Positions 49,401 through 61,400 of a DNA stretch of 64,000 nt are shown in pieces (positions within the stretch are counted from its first letter, which is position 1; each line of letters starts with the position of its first letter). Source of the DNA: Neocallimastix lanati (nom. inval.) (Eukaryota > Neocallimastigomycota > Neocallimastigomycetes > Neocallimastigales > Neocallimastigaceae); contig JACVTC010000045.1 of assembly GCA_016946835.1 (NCBI GenBank), positions 1,176,032 through 1,240,031 on the forward strand, written 5' to 3'. Under the pieces are notes generated by a model, which saw nothing but the letters and a program-made list of their open reading frames with translations, ran no database searches and was not told where the DNA came from. Made by a program: the position numbers and the translations under genes.

Positions 49401-52400
49401 AAATATTCTTCATATAATGTAGGAGAAAATGTTTTAAACAGTTGGGTAACGTCATCAGCTACAGCGAATACAGCTTATGTTAATGGTAATAGAAATAACG
49501 ATAATACAAATAATGGAGTTATATTTTGTACAGATACTCAGACTTGTACTGAAGTTGAAAATACAGTTTCGAAGACATTTATAAATGTGAATGTAACACC
49601 AAATCCAAAGAAAATCACATGTGATTTGAATAATGATTGTTTAGAAAGTGATATAAGTCTTAATTCTGGCCAAAGTGTAGGATATTTGATTAATCCAAGT
49701 ACCGGTGTAGTATTAAAAGATAATAGTGCAAATGGAAAATTAGTTGTTTGCTCTAAACCTGCCGATGCAATTGAATGTCAAATAAAAACTAGTGGATATC
49801 TTTCTTATTATATCAATGGAGAAAACACTAAAAAAATCATTAAAAATACGAATAATGTATTAAGTATTGAGGCTGAAGTGACTAGAAAGAGCTATTTTGT
49901 AAATTCTTCAGATAATATTATCGCCTGTGATGGTAGTACCGGTTGCTCTATTTATACTCAAGTAGATTGCGAAGCGAATTCAATAGGTTCAATAAAGTTA
50001 CAAAATTTATGTGTTGGCTATGACAGCAATACCAATCGTGCAATTACTGTATCAACTTCTACCAATGGAAAATATATAATTGATGCAAAGAAATTTGTTG
50101 GTATAAGTAGTAATATCAAAATGTTAATTTCCATTAATAATAAGGCAATATTCCAAAGTCAACCTACGGCTACTGAATACTATTTGATTGATAGTAGTAG
50201 CTCTGGTATAGTAAAAGCTGCAGATGTAAAAGGAGATTTATATTTCTGTGATAATAGTAAATGTGATTTAATGAAGAAGGAAGGATCATTCGCTAATAGT
50301 GATATAGGTACTGTTGGAACATATCCTACAATTAAATGTGAAGCCAACGCAACGAGTAGCTCCGGTTTCAGTTGCTTTGGTGTTAGAAAAAGTACTACCG
50401 ATACCTATTGTCTTAGTACCAGTAAAAACTTGTATATATGTAATTCAACAAATAAATGTGAAGATGTTAATGAAGCCGATACCACTTGTGTAAAGCAAAC
50501 TGTTAAAACAGGATATTATCTTCCATATAATAACAATGTATTATTATATTGTACTGCAGGTAACAGTAATAATTGTATTGAAAAAACATCAACAGAACTT
50601 GAAGATACTTATTATTTAAGTCAAGATTTAAGTAATCCATTAATTAAATGTGAAGCATCACTGGATGAAAAAAGATGTAATTACGTAAGTCCAGGAAATG
50701 GTTTCTATAGAAATATTAGAAAGAATCTTATTAAATGTAGTGGTGGAATATGTGAAGAAATACTAAATGGTTCAGGTTACTATTTAAGTGCTGAACCTGG
50801 AAAAGTTTTAACATATTGTGATATAAATAGTTGCACTGTTGATTCTAAACCTGCAGTAGGATGGTATTTGAATGGTAGTAGTGATCAAAATACATTAATT
50901 AAATGTACTTCCCAATCTTCAGGCGTAAATTGTCAAGAAGTAAGAGTTCAAACTAATGGTTCATTATTAAGTGCTATTGATAATAGTAAACTAATCACTT
51001 GTAATGATGGAGTATGTAATATAGACAATAGCCCTGCTGGATATTATGTTAATGCTGAAAATAATCAATTAATTTATTGTTCCAATTCGATATGTTCTCC
51101 ATTTGATATTCGTGGAAAAGGATGGTATTGGGTTAGTAGTAGTGAATTAATAGGTTGTACTAAGACTAATATTTGTACAAAATATAATAAAGAAAAACTT
51201 GATAAAGGTTATTATTTAAATTCAGATCCAAATACTTTATCAACTAAACCTTTGATTGAAGTTAGTGATTTTATTAATAAAATTGAGTCAAAAAATAAAG
51301 GATGGTATCTTAATGCTGATTTCACAGAAATTATATCTTGTAGTAGTGATACCACTTGTATCATGAAGAATATATTGAATACTGCTTGTTCAAATCAAAA
51401 CAAAGGCGAATTTACTTCATTTTATGGAGATATTAGATGGTGTAATGGTCAAACTCCTGAAGTTTTACCTGCAGGTAAACCTGAACATAGAATTATATCC
51501 TATAATAGATCTGGATTTATTCCTGGAGTAAATCTTCCTGAAGGTAAGAGAGAAGCATATGTTAGGGTGGAAATAAAAAGTAATAGCGTACTGCAATCAA
51601 TCATCGATGGTTATGAATATGAAAATGGAAAACTTTATATGTGTTATAACAATGCCATTGGAAATTGTATCAATGAGAATATAAAGAATGGTTATTACTT
51701 TGACCATGAGGAATTAAAAATTACTAAATGTACTAATGGAGCATGTGAAGTTTATAGTAAAATAGATGATACCTATATGAAATCCTGTGATGAAAGTAAT
51801 GTCAGAATTGATAAAAAGAAAAAACAAATTCAATTATGTAGAGATCAAGATGAAAATAATGGAAATGTAAGTGACTTTGAAAAATTAAATGGAATTTCCG
51901 ATATTTATGCTTTAAAATCTGATCTTTCAAATAGATTCCCCGGAAGTACTGGAAGATATATTTTAGCCGATGTTTCCAAATACAGTATAATTTATAAAAG
52001 TAATATTGAAGAAATTGGTCAATGTCCTGATGAAAGTTCGCCCTCAGACAATAAGTATTGTATTAATAATGGAAAATTATATAAGAAATCCGATATCGCC
52101 ACACAAATAACAGTATCTCCAATAGAAATTAGTAAAAACGGCCTGAACGAAAGAATAAATTATGGATATCAAACAAATGATGGATACTACATATATGGGT
52201 ATGACGATAGTGATGTTGATAATAAAATTAATATATTAATGAAAGTATATATTAAAATAAATTCAGAAAAGAAATTAATTTGTAATATAGGAGGATCTTG
52301 TAAATCTAAAAATCTTGACAAAGTACCAATTAAATATTATGAAATATCTGCTGATAATATTTTAATAAAAGTATTCATGAATGGTGTTAAGGAAGTCGTA

Positions 52401-55400
52401 AATAGTAAAATCTTACCTGGAATATATGTAATGCAAAATGGACAAGAAGCGTACGAATGTAACAATAGAGGTTATTGTAAGCGCAGTGGAAAAACAATAC
52501 AAAGAGATGGAGTAAATATGAAGGTAACTGTTGGTGGAAAATCATATACTTCGAGTGGAGAAGACAGTGTCTTTGTTTTCGAAGAAAATGCTATAAATAA
52601 TAGAAAAAGAGATAGTAATAATTTATCTTATGGTGTTGTTTCAGAATTGACCCATGTTTCCTTTGCAGAAACTGATGGTTCTAAAAATATTTTCATAGAT
52701 TCAAATAACTTTATGGTCAGTAATGGAGATGAAGAAATTAAAAGAGGATTTAGTTGTATCAATGGAAAATGCAGGGAAATAAAATGTAAAAATGACGAAT
52801 ATTATATAAATACAATTCAAACTACATCATCGGAAACATGGAAAAATGCTATTGTTAAATGTAGTTTAAATGCTGATAATACAAATAAGTTCGAAACTAT
52901 TCATTGTAGTGAAAAATTTGGAAATCAACTTTTCGAAAATGCAGCTGCCCAAAGTGAGGATGATATTTTGATTTTATGTGATTCTGTTTCCTGTCAGTTA
53001 CAATCTGCGTCTAATATAAATGGTTTACCTCTATGTAAAGCAAAAGAAGGAAATTCAAAGGTACCAGATGACTCTAACAAATCATGTGTTCGTTCTGATA
53101 ATTCTCAAGCGTTATTGGAAGAACAAAGATGTATTATGAATAATGTAATATACAAAACTAGTAATGGCGGTTGTATTCGAGATGAAGATAGTAATGAGAA
53201 GGGTATAGTAGTATTTGATAGTACTTTAAGAATGATTAAAACTGAGAATATAGCAGAAAATCATTATCGTGCTTCCGTTTATAATTGTAAAAATGATGGA
53301 AAATGGGAAAAAAAATGTTATAGAGTATTTGGTTATATTGTTAATTCAAGTGATTACTATTCTAAATGCGACTCCAAAGGATGCGTTTATTTGAATTATA
53401 ATGAAAATAAGATAAAATTGGAAACAAATTGTGAAATTGCAGGATCAGGAAATGTTATATTTGATAAAAATGAAAATGAAGTTATGCTTTGTAAGGATAA
53501 GAGCAATACAGTCAAAATTAAAGGAGCTTCTGATAAGGCATACCCAATAGAAATTAATAATATAAATGCATTCCCAGAAGTAATCTCCGGTGTTGTTATT
53601 TTAGTTGGTATTCATAATAATGTAGCTTACGTTTATTCAGTTGACGGATACGTTCTTATTGATGCCAATGATAAAATTGTAACAGGCAATACTGGAAGTG
53701 GTAAATTATTATTCTGCGATGGTAAAGAAAGTATATGTAATGTCATTGAAAATCCAGACAATGGATATTACTATTCTGTATTTAACAGTAAAACTATAAA
53801 ATGTGTAAGTAATGTGTGCAGTATTGATAATATTGCTAGTAATTCTAAATATGGAATTGATGAAGGTAGTACTAAAATTAAATTTACAGAAAATGAAAAA
53901 GAAGTGTATAATTATGTTAAACAAGGATTCCCTGGATTTGGATATAGTGTTATAACAAAAACAAATAAATACAGTTGCACAGTTTATTATGCTGATAATT
54001 ATGTAATATTAGTTAATGGTGGATTAGCAACTAATAATGAATCAAGGGAACTTAATGATATGTATCAATGCAATGGATCTATTGGTAAATGTTCGAAAGT
54101 TGATGTGAAGGATGGATATTATGTTAATGGTGATAGCAGATATAAAGCAATAAAATGTGCAAATAATGAATGCACTATAATGGCAGAATTAAATAAACAA
54201 TGCTCTAAAGAGGGTGATTTTATTATTAAGGATAATGTATATCAATTTTGTCTTAGTTCTGGAGCCATAAAAATTTCTGAAAATGAAGGAAATTCCTATA
54301 AACTGGTGAGGGATAAAGCTTTCCCTAATGGAAAAGATTATGTAGTAGTATATTCAAATGCGGTCATAGGTATTGGTTCCATTTCAAAAGGTTCAACATT
54401 TAAAGCACTGCCTACATGTAAGAATAGTCCAGCAAGTTTGAATTCGTATTGTGCTGATTCGTCAAACACTGTGTTGGATGAAAATAAATATTGTGTGAAA
54501 GAAAATAAAATTTACAAGTCTGTGTTGGATGAAAATGTTAAAAAATGTATTCAACAATTCGCAGCTACCACTGAAGTACATATCTTTAATGGAGATGTGA
54601 TGATTACTGAAGCGAATATTGATACCGTAAAACCAACTTCAGGAAGTCAAATGTACTATTGTAATAAAGGAATATGTCGAGTTTCAACAGGATATTATAA
54701 AATTAAATCCAATTATTATAAATGCAATTATTCTGGATGTGAATCAATATCTACTTATGGAAATGAAATTGGAAGTATGATTTCTGCCGGAACTATAAAA
54801 CTCTCTAACGGAAATGGAAGTATGTCTGAAGGAAGTTATTATTATATTGAAAATAGTAATGATTTCCCTGGAGCCCAATCATATAAAAATATATTAATTG
54901 AATCAGGAAAAGATTATTTTGTAATTTTCAGAGGTAATGGTTATTATTTAATAAATAGTAGTAATTCTATGCTTTATGAAGATACTGAACCAGTAGAAGG
55001 AAGTACCAAGAAAAGAGAAATTGGAGAAACTTTTGAAGAAAATATTAATGAAGAGGACGAAATAGATGAAAAAATTAAAGAAAAGAGAGCTAGTACAAAT
55101 GCTTTATATTATTGTGACAATTCTTCCGGAAATTGTAAATTACAAACTGGTGTTTCTGGTTATTATATTAATGCCTATCATCTGCCATCGTATAATAAGG
55201 CTCTGATCATGTGTTACGAAGGTACTTGTAACCTTGCCAATGATCCAGAAATAAAGTTTGGAATTGGTGCTTGTGATAAAGCTGCCACTGGTGTAATTAT
55301 TAGACAAAAAAGTACTTATAATTATAAATTTTGCTATGGCAGAACTTCAAATAATAATGTTGAAATGAAAGATAAGACCCCACTCAAATACTATATAATT

Positions 55401-58400
55401 ACTTTAACAAAAGGTGATATATTTACTGGAATCAATATGAGTGATGACTCTACACCTGTGAATGCAAGTGTGAAATTGTTGGTGAAAACTTATAATACTC
55501 ATATTGAACAATTTAAAACCGAGGGCTATATTTTATTCAATAATAATGAAATTCTTGTTAATGAAGAAGATAGGGGTCAATTGTATTATTGTAAAAATGA
55601 TGTTTTATATGAGGGATCTGGAATAAAAACTGTACAATGTAATGAAGTCACAGGCGTTAAGGACGGATGGTACTTCAATAATAATTTATTCAAAGAAAAT
55701 CATTTATACTACAAATGTGTGGATGGTAACTGTTCTATCTCTAAAGCTATAGAGAAAAAAGAATGTCCAGAAAGTGGATCATTATTATATAATAATGAAG
55801 GTTTTAAGTTGTGTATTACAAAGGAAAAGCAAATTGATATTAGTACTGTTTATGAACAAAAAATTATTGTAAATGTTTCAAATATGAATGAATTCCCAGG
55901 ATTAACCGCAAATGATAGTAACATTGTGGTTAAATTAGACAAAGAAAGTGTTAGAAATATGAAAACTAACTCATATGTAGTAACCTATAATAACAGTACT
56001 TTAATTAGTAAAGTGGATGTTTCGGGAACATTATATAAATGTATAAGCGGTATTTGTGAAAAGAATATAATTCCTAATGATGGATGGTACATTAAATCAA
56101 ATGATAATGATATTCCTAATGAATTAATTAAATGTAGTAATAAGTTATGTCATATTAGAACTGAAATAGCAGAAGGATTCTATGAAAGTGCTAACATTTC
56201 AAAACCAATTATTCAATGTGTTTTACCTGGAAAAGAAATTGATGGTTCATTTGTTCAGGATGAAAATAGTAGTATTTTATGTTATGAGAAGGACTATATA
56301 GAGGGATGGTATATGAATGCTGATGTTAGTACTAGTAATGAATACCCATTAATTAATTGTTCAAAAGAATTAGGTTGCAATATATCAATTGCCAACAGTA
56401 ATGGTTGGTACAGTAATAATGCATATAATAATATATATTCCTATGCTACAGTGTCTAATGCGACAGTGTATCCATATATTCAATGTGTAACATCAACTTC
56501 ATGTGAAATTTATAAAGAAGAATTTAATAGTAAATGTGAAAAAGGTGGTCAAGTAATAGTAAATAATAAAAATTATAAGATTTGTAAGGATGGAAGTAAT
56601 AGTATTGATTTCAGTGCATCAAACGGAAGCTATCAAGTCCTCTCCGTAACTTCAGGTACTGATTTCCCAGGGGCATCTACAGGATTTATTGTTGTAAAAA
56701 TTTCTAAAACTGAAGCGGTTCAATTAGTAAGTGATGAAGATAAATACTATTATAAAGATAGTACGGTTTATAAATGTTCTAGTACTGTTTGTGAGAAGGT
56801 AATAACAGAAGGTATTACGATTTTGGAAGAATTGACAAGATCCTTAATGACCAGTGGATCATGTACTGAAGAAAACTGTAATTGGGCTGTAAACAATAAA
56901 GAAGGAAACTTCTTTACTGATTCATCAAATAAACTAGTTATATCCCTTGAACAAATACCAAATAGTTTATTCAGATGTAAGAAAAATGATATCAATAAGT
57001 TAATATGTTATGATATGAAGGAAGGACATGACAGCTATCCAGAAGGTTATTATTATAATAATGAAATAAAGAATAATAAGAAAGTTAATGTTAATACTTT
57101 GTATAAATATGATGGAAGTGAATGGAAGTCTTTGGATACTAATATAAATAATGTTAGTTATGAGGATATAGGAAGATGTACACTATATAAATCAAATGTT
57201 TGTTATATCAATATAAATAATGAACAAGCAGGAACTAGTGAGAATCCAACCATTAATCCAGGTACACTATGTGTCAACGAAAATGGTAAATATTATCTTG
57301 CAATTGCTGAAATTAATACAGGTATAGATAATGTAAATTGTGTAAATATTCCAACTGATGCTAGTATTAATTATTATCCTGTGACTAATTATGGAGTATT
57401 TGCTGTAGATAAATATTCAGCTTATGATAAAAGAGAAGATGTATTAATAAATTCGTTAAATTCCTACACATTTAGATGGAATGAAGATTTCAATGGTATT
57501 ATGAAAAGTGATCATTCCATTGTTAATGATAATACAATTACGTGCAATGATAAACAATGCAAATCTGAAAAGTCATTGTCTTGTACCTATGATTTCCAAA
57601 CAAGTATATGTAAATTGACTTCAGGAAGTGCTAGACCTGGTCAATTATGTACTAGTTCATTAGGCCATGTATATTTAATTAATTCTAATCAAGGAAATTG
57701 TTATAAATATGAAATTGGTTGGTCTATTGAAAAAGAGGAATCTTCAATTTATGATAACAACGAATTATATCATGTAATTGATGGAAAAATGTATAAAACT
57801 ATAGACGAAAAAACGGTTGAAATTACTGGAGATGGTGTTTATATTTTAAATAATGTAGATTTGAGAATGGAAATCGAGGATTATGAAAAAATTGACATCT
57901 CTGGCAATGATATTTATAAACTGTATGTATGTAACGAGAAAGGGTGTGAATTGAGAAATTCCTGTAAAAATGGTGATTTATATGAATATATGTATGATAA
58001 TAGTAAAAATGATAATAGTCCTACTGTATATAAGTGTGATCCAGCTAATAATACTTTAGAGAAAGTAAGGAAAGTAGGATATTTCCTAAATTATGCTTGG
58101 AGCAATTTGATAGAATGTTTTACTGATAGCCAGAATGAAATAAAATGTGAAGTAAGAAATAAAGATAATGGTATGGAAGGATATTACCTTGATATCGGTA
58201 ATGACGAAATGATGGTAAAATGTAAGCGTGATGAAGGCGAATTTAACTGTATTAATGAACCAATAGTAGAATGTGAGTATGACGATAAGGATGAAAAATG
58301 TTCATCAGAGGTTGATTTATTAAGAAATAGTTATTGTTATTACAGTGTTGAAGATAAAATAAGTGGTCTTGTAAAGAAAATGGTTTATGTGGAGAACTAT

Positions 58401-61400
58401 ATTCGTGCTGGTGACGTAGGCAATTGTATTGCAAATGACGGTAATGAATATTACTATAAATATAAGAAATCTAAATTCTTGGGACATGAAGAAAGAGAAG
58501 ATCTAATTAAGTTTACTCAAAATAAGATTGTCAGTATTTATGAGAAGGATGTTGGTTATTACATAATATCAACTAATACTGGAAAAGGTATTGATGTAGA
58601 TACTGCGTTGAATAAATCTAGAATGTACAAATGTGAAAAACAAAACTGTGAAGAAATTAGAGAACCTCATCATGGAAATGTATATGTGAATAAAGCGTCA
58701 ACTGAAAGAATAGTAGAATATAATAAAGATGAAGGATGGATCATAAAACGTAATCGTTGTGATGTGAAATTTATAAATACAAGTCAATGTAAATTATCCT
58801 CAACAATTAATGCAGGTGATATTATTTATCTTGTAAATGGTGATGACGTAACTTTCTACTATGCTACAAATGCAGTAACTGATGGAAAAGATCCAACTAC
58901 TAGTAATCCACAATATCCAGAAAGCAAAAATAAAGAAATTAGGAGAAATTACTATCAATATATCAGAAATGATGAAGCTTTATATCTCTACAATAAGAAT
59001 GGCCAAGTATTTGAAGTAGTAGATGATGAAGGTTACTATATATTTAAAAACAGTGAAATGTACGATATGATAGGTTATATTTCAACTGTGAATGTAACAA
59101 CTACTGAAGATAATTATTATGTTTATCAAAATGTCGGTGGATTAAGAACAGTAAAAGCCATTGATAATAGAGTTTTAGATGATGAAGGTTACTACTGGAA
59201 TAAAGCTGATAATAATGGTTTAGGTATCTATATACAACATATGTTGATCCCTGAGAAGAAAGTTGAAGTTACAAATAGTGAAAATTCAAATAGAAAAAGA
59301 GATAGTGAGGTTATTACTAACAAATTTAAAGCTGTTAGAAATAGATGTGTAAGTAACAGAAAGAATATTTGTGTAAATACAGATGAAGATCATCCTATTC
59401 AAAAGGGTTCAGGTTGTGTAGTATTGGAAGGTGAATACAGAGGTTTATACCTTGCTACTTCTGTAATTACGTCAATATCTAATATTATAAATTGTGTAAA
59501 GTATGATGAAGAAGTTATATATCATTACTTAAAGGATAAGCATGAGTTCGCAGGTGAAGACCATGTTAAAACAATTATTAGAGTAATGGAAAATGAAATT
59601 AAACCATTTAAGAATGATATTTCAGATCCAATGGATGATACCAAATATGATGGTGGATTCTACATCTTAGATGGTGATAAAAAATTATTGAAATCTACTG
59701 AGCCCTCCACTGGTAGTGGATATGAGTGTAAGAGAATTGTTGAATATGATGAGAATGGAGAAGAAAAACCAGGAACGGATAAATACGAATGTGGTTCAAT
59801 AAGTAATCCAAATAAATACTATTATGAGAAGGAATCAGGAGAAATATTAAATTATGCTGGAAATAAATGGAGTGTTGACAGTAATTTGGGCTACTTCTTC
59901 TATAATAAGAATTACAGAGGAGCTACAGTAACAAAGAATACTAGTGATGGAAGTGAAACAGCTGAAGAAGTACTTGGTGCCGTAAATGTAAAGTATACCG
60001 GTAAATACATTAATAGTATGGTAACAGATAAGGTTGTAATTGTTGGATACGAAAGTGAAGAAGAAAGAAGTACAATTGAAACTGATATAAATAAGTGTAC
60101 TGTAGCATCTGATAATGTTTGCACTCCAGTAGGTACAACACCATTAGAAAAAGGTAGTATCTGTTATAATGCAATATCAAAGAGTCTAAATGTTGTAGAT
60201 GTCGTAGAGATTGACGGAGATGATGATAAAAAGAAGACTTTGACTTACTGTTATTCAGGCACAGAAAATTCAGTGAAATACTATCAAATTAATAATATAT
60301 TATATAGATTAGATGGTAAATCTGTACAAAACATGAGAAATGGATATTATGTCTTGAATGAAAAATGGGAAGAATTTAGCTCTAACTACCCAGAGACACC
60401 ATATAAGCTAATATATTGTGATGAATACAACTGTAATATTCCAACCGATGGTTTGAAGACTGATGTTGATGTAATAATTAATAATGCCGGTACTGGAAGT
60501 AATAGGTTATTAAAACGTTATAAATCTGTAAATAAATTAATGAATGCCGTAAAACCTGGATTCTATTTCATGAATGGTGAAGGTGACATTGAAATTAATG
60601 AAGAGTATGTTAATTATGAAAATAGATTTGTAATTTTAGATAATGGAAATTTGGCTATTAATTTAAGATATAAGCAAAAGGAAAAGGGATATTACGCCTA
60701 TGATATTAATGAAAAGAAAGATGTTCAAATTGACTTTAATCCAATGAATGTTTATATTAATTATGCCAAGGAAGGATCATTTATTAGATCTTATGTAGAC
60801 TTCGTAAACTCCGATTTAACATATGATTCCAAAAAAGATGTTATAAAGTATGATAATACCTTAAATATGGATGAAGATAAGAACGTCTTTAAATATGTTG
60901 GTGATGAAATATTTTTATTGAAGCCAAAGATGTTGGTAGCACTTGAAAAGGGTATCTACGCCATTAAAAACGATTTACCATTTAAGGAAAAACAATGGTC
61001 ATCTTTATCAGTTGATCGTGAAATTTGTTACTACACTGGAGCGAAATGTAGTTCAGTAATGTTGAATTCTTACAAGAAGCAAAGATATATGATTAATAAT
61101 GCTAGTGAAGATATATCTATCATTGAATACAATAGTGATAATGATGAATGGAGATACATTACTGATGATGGCTTCTACTTCTTCTTTGAAGACATGCATT
61201 CTATAAATAAGGCGGATCGTAGAATTTCAAAGGTAATTGAAATTGTAAATGGTAATGCCGTTGATGTAACTTCTGATTTGAAGAGAAATGGCCATTACTT
61301 ATTCGAAGATATGATGATTGAAAGTAATAAGGAAGGATGGGAAGATGGAGAAAGTATTTTAAGAAATGTTGAATTAGAAGGAAAGAGACAATGTAAATCT